A DNA stretch of 64,000 bases from contig NC_085116.1 of assembly GCF_030269925.1 (NCBI RefSeq), positions 12,462,001 to 12,526,000 on the forward strand. The letters are read 5' to 3'. This DNA is from Bombyx mori. Lineage: Eukaryota; Arthropoda; Insecta; Lepidoptera; Bombycidae. Below are positions 38,213 through 47,560 of the stretch, piece after piece. The notes beneath the pieces were generated by a model. The model was not told where the DNA came from and ran no database searches. It worked only from the letters and a program-made list of their open reading frames with translations. Position numbers and translations under genes: made by a program. Each line of letters starts with the position of its first letter. The stretch's first letter is position 1.

Positions 38213-38620
38213 TTATATATAGGAGAAACAGTGTAATTGACAAAAACAACAGAATTTATAAGTATAATGAAGCATTTCTAATTCTGTACCTGTTCTGTTT
38301 TCACCGTGTAAGAAGGAAGCGTATGGGGGATCCAGTGAGGCGTGCAGCGGTGATTCATGCAGTTATTCAATAAGCCAACAACGACGCCTGTCCGGGATTG
38401 CCGAACCATGAAAGTCTGAGTAAACGCAACCTACACGTGTATTCTAAAATGAAAAATCTCTTTCGACCGTCACATTTGGTAATGACGCCGCAATGGCAAG
38501 TCGAAACTTTAAGCCTGAAGTCGTATGATTTTTACGTATTTTAAAAACGATTTTTCATTTTAATGTAAATTCTAGCGTACTCATTACGCAGTAGTACACA
38601 TTCACTCAATATATAAAAGT
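38213..38620. other. Unique stretch, nothing recognised
   Basis: A GC-richer segment at 38310-38430 has no identified similarity. Confidence 0.4.
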
Positions 38621-38840
38621 CTAGCCGTATTCGCCCGCTTCGCTGGGCATTTAAAATTAACATTATTATTTATTGTCATTATTGTTAGGGAGTCTTCACT
38701 CCTCATATAAGTATTAGCCTATCCATTAAGTACATGTATTTTCTATGTGGTTACCAAGTTTCAAGTCAATCGGATGCATGGTTCAGTAGTTATAATGGAA
38801 TATCCGTAAAAACCGCTGTAGATTTATACATTAGTATAGA
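38621..38840 (-). mobile_element. Short non-autonomous Helitron, family C
   Basis: The minus strand starts TCTATACTAATGTATAAATC and ends with a GCCC-AGCGAAGC-GGGC hairpin, about 10 nt and then CTAG, the expected Helitron 3' structure. It is 220 bp with no coding. The base after CTAG is A rather than the usual T. Confidence 0.75.
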
Positions 38841-38884
38841 TTTAGACAAGAAATGAAGTTGAGAAAACTAGGTACTGCACAGTG

Positions 38885-39035
38885 AAGCCACAAATCTTCT
38901 TCTTCCTAGTCGGTATAACTTTTGACAGAGTGGTCGTAGTCCTCACTTCAGGTGTTGGTGGCAAGTTTCGCAAAAGGCCGCCACTCTCTGACGGCCGCCC
39001 TCCTCGTGCATTTGTATAGTGATGATGAGCCATTT
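38885..39035 (-). pseudogene. LINE 3' end fragment with AAGAAGAAG tail
   Basis: The minus strand carries GGGCGGCCGTCAGAGAGTGG, CTTGCCACCAACACCTGAAG and then AGGAAGAAGAAGATT. The GAA-rich end after a short coding remnant resembles the LINE ends at 20640-20960 and 57050-57262. The family is uncertain. Confidence 0.45.
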
Positions 39036-39798
39036 ACTCCAATAGCGTCAGCCAGTCAGCTTTATCAATCAAAGCAAAATTATCTAATTATAATATAAAG
39101 TATTACGGCTATCTAAATTTCTAAACGTGATTATGATCACAAAATTACTCTTGTAACTGTACTGAAATATTACTCTCATAAATTTTAATTTGCACGGTAA
39201 AAATGCGCCGCATGTGTATTCGTAATCAGCTACGCATGCCGATTTCTTAGGTTTGAATTGAATTTACAGTAAAACGATCCTATACAAGATGTGAGTCTGC
39301 AAAGTTTTTGAGGAATTTTTACGTAAGGCACACTTGCACGTGCGTTCGACACAGGTTCGACCCTCGATCCCGGCGAGACGCACAAATCATGCGACATGCC
39401 GAACTTACACTCCGCCGTATGAGGTACCCAATGTTTCACGCCGCGCTCAGCTCTTAAACTGATCAAATCCTTAAATTATGTTCTCGAAATATACAATCCA
39501 GAAAATAAACTAATATTTTCGTTTAAGATTTGGTCGATAAATCTCCTTATATGGTCTGTTATGATTTAAGAGTCGAGACGCTATGTGCAAGTGTCAAATG
39601 TATTTTCTGACACCAGCTTCACTCTCGAAGGCAGAATGCTGAACGATTGTTTCGCGGTAATCATAAGCTGCATGATAATGCTCACCCATACCAGCTGAGA
39701 TAATACAGCTTGCAAATAATAAAAAAACCTTACGATTTTACACAAGAACACACAAGAATGACATGTAAAGCATGATAATAATCTTCAACTTATACTTT
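39036..39798. other. Unique stretch, nothing recognised
   Basis: A B-box-like GGTTCGACCC at 39354 has no matching A box or repeat structure. Confidence 0.4.
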
Positions 39799-39890
39799 TA
39801 GCGGTCGGCAGCGGCTTGGCTTTACCCCGGATAACCATTCACAATCAGGTGGGCTTCATGCTCGTCCGCCTTACAAGGCCAAAATAATAA
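39799..39890 (+). mobile_element. 3' tail of the second LINE family
   Basis: GCGGTCGGCAGCGGCTTGGC, then GGATAACCATTCACAATCAG, GTGGGCTTCATGCTCGTCC and an A-rich end. It matches the tail at 19740-19985 in the opposite orientation, with a deletion in the middle. Confidence 0.65.
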
Positions 39891-42800
39891 TAACAATACT
39901 GTCGAAGCAAGTACCAAATGGCGGATCATCTACATAAAATCCTCAAGCTACTCTCATGATCTATGGGGTGTATGGGGTAACATAACACAGAGGAAACTAA
40001 AGAGTCTTGTAAACCAAGAGATTCAAATGTTTCTTTCTATGAGAGAAGGATTTTCGACAAGCCGTAGGGCCTCTTCAGATTAAATAATTGAAAATAACAT
40101 ACGAAAAATAATTAGTATTTGGGGTCTAACCAGAAATAGAAGCTTTTTTTTACACGAGGCCAAAACTGTGTTTTGTATTTAATCAGGCGTGAAGTACCAC
40201 TTCGTTCCAATGAAGATCTTCAAAATTCCTCCAACACCGCTCGAAATATCAACTCCAAGAATTCTAATACTCTGAGAAGTTTACAGAGCGCCATGACAAG
40301 CTGATCCTTCATCGCACTAAGCACGTAAATTTGTAATTTCAATGAAATACGCTTAGTATCAGCTCATGCCGTTAAAAACAGAGTTCCAAACGGTTTTTTT
40401 TTACTTCTGACACGAGTTCCAATCATCATAAATATAATTCCATAAAATTTCTGTGTTTACGAGAAGCGATTTCAATTGATACAATAGAACATTACTATCA
40501 AGTGCACCGCCAAATCGTTTATTTTTGAAAGAAAGAATATAACTGAAATGATGACCATACAACAGAATATTCATCGCAATAAAAAAAACGAAACGAAATA
40601 AAAACATTTCCCTGAAACAAGTACAATAAAATAAACGGTAACCGTTTTTTATGGTTCCGACAATATAATGAAATAATCGTAACGGCCGTCGACGCGACGT
40701 TGAATTGCTCAATAAATCTTCCTCGGGTCATATTGTCCACAGTCCTCTTGGCAACACTTTAATATCGAGAAATATCATTTCGATAATCGAACGCGCGCGC
40801 ACTAGCCGCTGCGAATAAATCATTCCCCCGCACTCAGCTCTCGTTTATTTTTTAGACTTTCCATTTCCAAATAAAGTCCCCGAGCAACGGGCCAGGGCTT
40901 CCTCCTTCCGGGGCGGTTTTTTGTATGATTTGTTGGCTGTCGGCCATTTCCCTTAATATTGTCAATATTTCAAATATTAATTGTTATAAATCAGAAAGTA
41001 TTTATAACGCTCTCCATTGTCGATATAGCGAAGTTTTTTTTTATTACAATTTAAATAGGGGTTTTCCGTTTTCCGGCTACCTTTGTTATTGTACGTTAAT
41101 ATCGGAATCGATGAACGACTCACACACTCGAGGGGAAACGTGTTGAATTATTTAAGTTCACTTAGCGCGTCAATCTACGCACTACTACTTTGAAAAAGTT
41201 CCGCCCATAAAACATTAACAAGCACTCAAGAAAATTCCTATACGATGGTTCGTTCGTTAAGTAGCGTCAGCCTGTAGTTTTTCCCAGTAACTGTCCACTC
41301 GAGTCCAAAGGGCCGCTGTCAACGCGATTGGCGAGCCGATATCTCCCCGAAGTGTCGCCCTCAGCGCTCGCGGGGACTTCAGCACGAAGATCATCGCAAA
41401 GCTCTCAATTAATGACAAACAGACTTGGACCCTCGTGCGCCCAATTTTCACTTGTCGCTCTTGTTTTGCTAGCTGACAGTTGGCACGGGTCACCACGACC
41501 TACTCACGCAATACTGTCTATTTTCGCAATTCCCAAAGCTGGGCATCTCAAAAAGTTTCTAACAAACGACATGTCTTAAGTCACCTGTCTGAACGCCTAC
41601 ATAATTGCATCTTTCTGAAATGTAACAAGTAAATTAAGAATAATCTACATTTATAAAATGCTCTCTCACATTAAAGCTAAAAAGTGCCATGAAATTCTCA
41701 CTAATTATGTTTGTTTAGTAACACAAATGTTGCAACTCGTCCAGACTCTCAAACAATGAACGAGCCACGTGTTAATAAAATAGCTAAATTCCATTACTCG
41801 AACTTAACACGTGTATAATAACAGTGTGAATAAGCTAGAAAATCACACTAGCACATACCACAATCCGTAATAACTCTCAGCACAAAACGCGTCATGGTAA
41901 ATACTGAGGCGAAGTGTTGTCCGGTACTTTGAGTAGCGAGACAGCTCGCTCGCTCGGCGCCCGCTATCGATCCAAGCGTGGGAGGAGGAGAGGGGGGCAG
42001 AAATTTGGGAAAACTTTGAAAGTTTCGCGTCTAATTCAGGCGCACGCACACCATCGCGCCGTCAGCTCAACACTCGCACACATCGACGCTTGTGGCCTCG
42101 TAATTTTGTTTTGCGCTCGTTGTTTCCGAAATGTCACGTGTCTACGACCTACGTGACTGGACAGCTCCACGTAAAGGGTTTATGGTTTATAAACAAGTTG
42201 AAAACATTAGTCGACTTTGTGTCCAAATGCGGACTTGACAAGTTAGCGTAATGATTGTTGACAAGTACCTCACGAGTGTAGGCAGACTCATGATGTCAAT
42301 CTACTAAAGAGCTGCCAAACTTTGTATTCGAAGTTCTGACTTTACATTATTCAACCGTTCGCAATGTTTTGTTGTATTTATAAACGAAAGGAAATGATTT
42401 CTTATGTTACGACAAATTGTATGAATAGACTTGTGTAACGATTTTAATATAATAATAATTCGATATGTGATTTCACACAGCACTTTGATCTTTATCCGGA
42501 TAATCGATACTCGATGAAAATGGTATCTAATTATTCACAGAAATTTAGTACTATTTGAATCTAAGACATTCGAATATTTAAAATAAAATTATATTGCAAG
42601 GAAAATAAAACTCACTGATTATTTGATCACACATAGATAATTTTTTGTATTTCACAATTACATTTTTCGAACGAAATTCTTATAGGCTTTCCTAATACAT
42701 ACATAATATATTTGTAGTCGCCAAATGAATGTCTTATCAAACAACAGAAGATCAAAGCGAGTGTCGAAGTATTGCGTGAGTGCCTTCTAAAAGAAAACAA

Positions 42801-43067
42801 TTAAATAGATGAGATACGAAGGGTGACCACACTTTCTGAAGAAACGTAGACAATGGCTGCGGATGCGAGCGCTTCCTGCGACTGTGACGTACTTTTTGTG
42901 ATTAGTAGGTAGTAGTAGTAAAAAAAGAAAATATGTATTATTAAAGTAGTAAATCGTAATATTTGGATACATGAATAGGTTGCCAGCTTGCCTATGTATT
43001 TCTATACATCTATTTAAGCGCAGGAATAATCATTCTACAATACAATTGAGCATTCTGTCGGTATTTT
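39891..43067. other. About 3.2 kb without recognisable repeats or genes
   Basis: GC-richer patches at about 40780-40920, 41270-41500 and 41900-42140. Overlapping frames up to 103 codons have no domain. Confidence 0.4.
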
Positions 43068-43314
43068 ACTGGTGGTAGGACCTCTTGTGAGTCCGCGAGG
43101 GTAGGTACCACTGCCTTACCTATTTCTGCCGTGAAGCAGTAATGCGTTTCGGTCTGAAGGGTAGGGCAGCCGTTGTAACTATACTGAGAACTTAGAACTT
43201 ATATCTCAAGGTGGATGGCGCATTTACGTTGTAGATGTCTATGGGCTTCAGTAACCACTTAACACTAGGTGGGCTGTAAGCTCGTCCACCCATCTCAGCA
43301 ATAAAAAAAAAAAA
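43068..43314 (+). mobile_element. T unit, full length
   Basis: Exact ACTGGTGGTAGGACC start after TTTT, all blocks present, A12 tail. Confidence 0.9.
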
Positions 43315-43327
43315 CCTCAATCTAATG

Positions 43328-43425
43328 TATCAAGGTAGATGACGTCATCGAAAATGTCGTTATTTTGTCTATGGGCTCCAATAACTACTTAACGTCAGCT
43401 AGACCGTGAAATAGTTCACCAATAA
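43328..43425 (+). mobile_element. T unit remnant, diverged
   Basis: CAAGGTAGATGACG, TGTCTATGGGCTCCAATAAC and TACTTAACGTCAGC follow the T-unit order. It sits in tandem, just downstream of the full copy. Confidence 0.6.
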
Positions 43426-43975
43426 CAAAACATAAAGAAATTTTTTATGAAAATTAAAATCCTTAATACGGTATCACAGAATTTGTTCAACTTTAAAAAT
43501 AAAAGGTATTCATTTTATTCAAAAGCAAAAAAAAATCATCATCCTGTACCTATAATATTTATGGCAATTATATTTTTTCAAACGTCCTTTGTATAGCGTT
43601 GTTTGCAAACAGCCTGTTCGAGTATAAAGGAATTCCATTCAACGACCGTACAACAAAAAAATGGATGGAAAATAAAAACAGAAGCGCAATTAGCGTGATT
43701 TAATGGGCATTTAATTAGAATGCAATTAACGGGATATTTTTCGAGTTGCCGCCTCTTGTTTTGTTGTCATAATGTTTTGTTCTTTGTTATTACATATTTG
43801 ATACTTTCAAAACATAATTTATATTGGATCGATGTTTACTTAGATAGCTTTGTAAAGGTAAATGCTTAAGTTCTAGAACCATTATAGTAAAATACGTTAA
43901 AGTATAGTCGGGAGTCCAGGATAAAGTTTAAATAAATAATTGTTTAAAAGAACTAAAAAAATACGCTTTTATAGA
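43426..43975. other. Unique AT-rich stretch, nothing recognised
   Basis: No feature supported. Confidence 0.4.
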
Positions 43976-44237
43976 AAATCCCACTAAAAAATAGAAAATA
44001 AATCTGAATTAATTTGAATTAAAAATAGTGTAAGAAAAAATGATTTTATTGTAAAAAGAGCGTGGCGTGCTTTTCAGGATATTATCAAAATAACCCTTCT
44101 ACTCATATCTGTTCATAAAATATTTATAACTACTGATACCATTCACCCCACACTTTTTTTACAATAAAACCATTTTTTCTAACACTATTTTTAATTCAAA
44201 TTTATTCAGATTTATTTTCTATTTTTTAGTGGGATTT
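43976..44237. repeat. Fold-back (MITE-like) element with 94-bp arms
   Basis: Arms 43976-44069 and 44144-44237 are reverse complements at roughly 93-95% over 94 bp, starting AAATCCCACTAAAAAATAG, with a spacer of about 74 bp. No coding capacity. No clear target-site duplication is seen, so the class is undecided. Confidence 0.8.
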
Positions 44238-44372
44238 CAATTTTTTTATTATTATTAAATTGTCATCGGTTCTTAGTAAGTATACCAAATTTCGAGTTAA
44301 TCCGACATTTTGAAGGGGGTTAAAATCTTGTTCAAAGATGCGAATCTGAAGTTAATAAAAGCATATTAAAAA
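44238..44372 (+). mobile_element. Possible degraded TE 3' end next to the fold-back
   Basis: AGTAAGTATACCAAATTTCG, ATCCGACATTTTGAAG and a close with AATAAAAGCATATT-A9 resemble 3' ends of a lepidopteran element family I recall. It may be one unit with the fold-back. Weak. Confidence 0.35.
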
Positions 44373-44639
44373 AAAATCGAAACGGCCATCTAATTTCTTC
44401 ACCTGAGTATTAAAGATTTTATATGATCATACACATAACACGACCGTTTTAATAGAACAAACAAACAAACATTAGTATTAACAATGACAATAGTTAACTT
44501 TGATCGTTTTACATAGTACCTAAAGATCAATCAAAAATAAAGATCAACAAAAATGGTACCTTAGCTTAGAAATAACTAAATTTATTTAATAGCATAGGTA
44601 GGAATGAAATGCCGAGTGATCGGTACCACTATAGATCAC

Positions 44640-44735
44640 AGCGCGAGTACCACTACCTACCTTGAAACGTGAGTTACAGACCTTAGTTATACATATATTT
44701 AGACGGCTACGCACCCTTCAAACTTTAACACATGC
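44640..44735 (-). mobile_element. T unit remnant, diverged
   Basis: TACCTACCTTGAAACGTGAG, ACCTTAGTTATA and GGCTACGCACCCTTCAAAC follow the minus-strand T-unit order with many changes. Confidence 0.5.
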
Positions 44736-44788
44736 CTTTTCGGGGTAACACAAACTGGATCGTGACACTTATGCATGTGCGATCACAA

Positions 44789-44918
44789 CTTTTTTGCCTA
44801 CATATCCCGGCAACCTCGAGGAGCTATATCAGGTTTCTGAACGTTTAGGTGAAGCTCACGGGACTCAGCCTGGACAATTTGGTAACACTAGCGCTAGCAA
44901 GGGCAGTGCTTCGCTGAA
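44789..44918 (-). mobile_element. Bm1-type SINE fragment, diverged
   Basis: Poly-T start, then GAGGAGCTATATCAGG, GGTGAAGCTCACGGGACTCA and GCTAGCAAGGGCAGTGCTTC, matching the minus-strand 3' half of Bm1. Confidence 0.7.
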
Positions 44919-44980
44919 ATTCGCGAGAATTCGCGATCGCAACAGTCTTCAACGCGATTTATAACACAATGTTGTTTCTT

Positions 44981-45106
44981 CTTTTTTTTTGTCCTTACCT
45001 ATATGTTGGTAGCCAAGAAGCTATTTCAACTAGGCCCGGACGGGTAGGTGAGCTCACGGGCTCAACCTGATAATCGCAGAATCTACCACCGGATCGTGGA
45101 TCGTTT
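44981..45106 (-). mobile_element. Bm1-type SINE, 3' part, interrupted by a T unit
   Basis: Poly-T, AAGCTATTTCAACTAGGC, GTAGGTGAGCTCACGGG, AATCTACCACCGGATCG. The GCTAACACTGGCCCTAGC block is deleted. The element breaks off at 45106, where a plus-strand T unit begins, and appears to resume at 45353. Confidence 0.7.
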
Positions 45107-45352
45107 ACTGGTGGTAGGACCACTTGTAAGTCCGTGCGGGTAGGTACCACTGCTCTGCCTATTTCTGCTGTAAAGCAGTAATGCGTTTCGGCTTGAAGGG
45201 TAGGGCAGCCGTTGTAACTATACTGAGAATTTAGAACTTATATCTCAAAGTGGGTGGCACATTTACGTTGTAGATGTCTATGGGCTCCAATAACCACTTA
45301 ACACCGGGTGGGCTGTGAGCTTGTCTACACATCTAAGCAATTAAAAAAAAAA
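45107..45352 (+). mobile_element. T unit inserted within a Bm1 copy
   Basis: Starts ACTGGTGGTAGGACC and ends ATCTAAGCAATT-A9. It lies between two pieces of one minus-strand Bm1. The expected CGACCCACTGAGAAGAT of Bm1 is absent at the junction, so insertion came with a deletion or later loss. Confidence 0.9.
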
Positions 45353-45400
45353 CCGGCGGGAAACTCATTGGGCTGTGTCTATGGGCTAGCGTTTCTTCGA
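45353..45400 (-). mobile_element. Bm1-type SINE, continuation of the interrupted copy
   Basis: CCGGCGGGAAACTCATTGGG and CTGTGTCTATGGG match the minus-strand Bm1 directly upstream of the part seen at 44981-45106. Confidence 0.7.
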
Positions 45401-45933
45401 GCAAGATGCATAATTACGAGTGTACCGGGCATCTCGATTGACGTGGGTTTTTCGCTAATTTCCGAGACCTCCTTAAGTATTTTACACACATTGTAACAAA
45501 ACGTACAACATCTCAACTTTGACGAGAGCGCTAAAATATCCATAGTAGGTAACAGCCGACGAGTCGTCGCTCCGAGCTGAATCTCCGTATTAATTAACAT
45601 TCGTACGCCATTAGTTAATTTAAAGTGCTCTCTTTTCGAACATTGTACTTTAATTGTGATTTATGTGGATTTCGTAATCATTATTTGTAATTAGTCAGCT
45701 TTAATAAGAGACAATTTTAATTCATTTCCCTAACATAATTATTCGGACCGGGAAATTGATAGTAATACTGTAAGTAATTAAGTTATGGATTTCTGAATTA
45801 TGAAATGAATAGATTTTTATTTATTATTTTAACGCATGTAATTGTATGCGTTTAATTGTTATAGTCAAACAATAACCCACTTTCAAAAAAATGATTTTTG
45901 TGTAAATTTCACTATTTGTTTGATTTATACAAA
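45401..45933. other. Unique stretch, nothing recognised
   Basis: No feature supported. Confidence 0.4.
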
Positions 45934-46393
45934 CTAGTTGTACCCTGGTAGTCGAAATTCGACTATAATTAAATGAAATTATAAGTTTGTATATACACTA
46001 TTATGATTCTATTGTCTAAGACTTTTACTTCAAAGAATTCTTTTTCTTCACAGATTTCGCTAAGACTACACTTTAGACAAATATTAACAAAGACAAACAA
46101 AACAATATTTAATCTATTCTCAATTTGACTATAGACTATAAGCAATAAGAAAAGTTTGACAATAAACAAATAGTATGTATGTGTGTGTGTGTCAAATACA
46201 TGGTAGTGTGTGTAATGTTTTCTTTATTGATTTAATGGATCTTAAATGCATTATTTAAAAAAAAAATAGCATTGTGCACTGCTTCTCTATATTCTCTATA
46301 AGTGTGGAAAATTTCATACTCATACGGACGGAGGTCCGAACAATTTTCGTAAAAAGGGGTACAAAGTTTTTGCTTCACGTATTTATATATAGA
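45934..46393 (-). mobile_element. Non-autonomous Helitron, family A copy 2
   Basis: The minus strand begins TCTATATATAAATACGTGAA and ends CTAG with a GTCGAA-A-TTCGAC hairpin about 14 nt inside. Host A and T flank it. It is homologous to 1591-1988 but carries extra sequence near 46000-46060. A short TG microsatellite lies at about 46177-46192. Confidence 0.85.
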
Positions 46394-46960
46394 TTCTCCA
46401 ATCAGATTGTATTAACATGTCATTGTGTCGCTGCTATTTTATAATATTATTATTGAGTAATATTCCAACGTATTTCTTATTGAGAGCCGACATGATTAGC
46501 TATCACCAGCCTGTCTTTTTTTACTGCGAATTATTAATGAGCTCCGTTTTTCCGTTACAAAAAGAGTAGGTATAGATGTAAAGAGAAATTATTTTACTTC
46601 GGGAAAACTCGGATCTTTATCGGAATACGATGACACCCGAACTGTCAATGAATGATCGTATTAAATAAGTGACATTTTCATATCCATTATTATGGAACTT
46701 TATTGTTAAGTGTCAAATGTCAAAATGAATAATGTTATTGTACTGAAGCTATTTGCGAGAGCACGATAAATACGAACTTTTCCTAAAAATTAGGAAGGAA
46801 AATCTTTTCTCACTACATATATCTTTACTAACATTCACTTTAATGTAAGTCAACGAAAATATTTACCTAAGCCATAGAAATTTACCAAGTACCCGATATC
46901 CGACTGTCTGCCAGTGTAATTAATTACCAACCAAGCATTAAATACCAAAACCGCTATATA
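46394..46960. other. Unique AT-rich stretch, nothing recognised
   Basis: No feature supported. Confidence 0.4.
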
Positions 46961-47173
46961 TTTTTTTTTTATTGCTTAGATGAATGGACGAGCTCACAGC
47001 CCACCTGGTGTTAAGTGGTTACTGGAGCCCATAGACATCTACGACGTAAATGCGCCACCCACCTTGAGATATAAGTTCTAAGGTCTCAGTATAGTTACAA
47101 CGGCTACCCCACCCTTCAAACCGAAACGGGGTGGTGGTACCTACCCGTGCGGACTCACAAGAGGTCCTGCCAC
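46961..47173 (-). mobile_element. T unit with internal deletion
   Basis: T10 then ATTGCTTAGATG and all distal blocks. The GCATTACTGCTTCACGGCAG segment is deleted. The 5' end stops at GTCCTGCCAC, just short of the usual boundary. Confidence 0.85.
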
Positions 47174-47227
47174 GTTGAAACGTGTCCAAAGAAAGATGTA
47201 CTACGTCAGTCTGCGTCCAATGCAAAC

Positions 47228-47237
47228 AGGTACATTA
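47228..47237. repeat. LINE target-site duplication, 3'-side copy
   Basis: AGGTACATTA, directly next to the LINE poly-A (poly-T on the plus strand). An identical copy is at 52402-52411. Confidence 0.9.
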
Positions 47238-47256
47238 TTTTTTTTTTTTTTTTTTT
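47238..47256 (-). other. LINE poly-A tail (A19 on the minus strand)
   Basis: An uninterrupted T19 on the plus strand between the duplicated target and the 3' UTR. A pure tract of this length suggests little decay since insertion. Confidence 0.9.
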
Positions 47257-47560
47257 ATGATTGAAAGTTTACTGGTGGCCCGAAGGCCTTTCCAGTTTCA
47301 CCAGGACAGGTGGGCGAGCAAAGGCTCAGCCAAGAGGGGTGGGATTTGCTAACAACTGCCCGAGCGCCTCCGAAGGAGACCTAACAACTCAAGAGCAATT
47401 GTTTCGCGAATGAATCTACTACCGGATCGGAATCGCGACCCGCTGAGAAGATCCGGCGAGAAACTCAGCGGGCTGATGCATGGGTTAGGTTGCACGTCGA
47501 CCTCTTTGTCGAGTTCGACGAGTACGGTTACCGGGGTCCTTAAGCCTGCCCCTAGTATTA
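47257..47560 (-). other. LINE 3' end: last ORF2 codons and 3' UTR, Bm1-like
   Basis: From about 47545 down to 47260 the minus strand aligns with Bm1. The core GAGTTTCTCGCCGGATCTTC is identical to Bm1, and the ~60 bp around it differ at about six sites from the Bm1 pattern. The match includes the TAACCCAT at the stop codon and the GTCGACGTGCAA coding region upstream. The distal part (CCCACCTGTCC, GGCCTTCGGGCCACCAG) is more diverged but in the same order. This is probably where the LINE enzyme recognises its RNA, and what the SINE imitates. Confidence 0.75.

Noticed and set aside
39340..39420. B-box-like GGTTCGACCC as a tRNA or SINE
   Set aside because: No A box at the right distance and no similarity to SINE bodies in the window.
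47257..47280. TTTACTGGTGG at the plus-strand edge of the LINE 3' UTR equals the T-unit 5' boundary
   Set aside because: Only ~11 bp match, and in the opposite functional sense (reverse of a 3' end versus a 5' start). Treated as chance, though the same letters at two element ends are curious.
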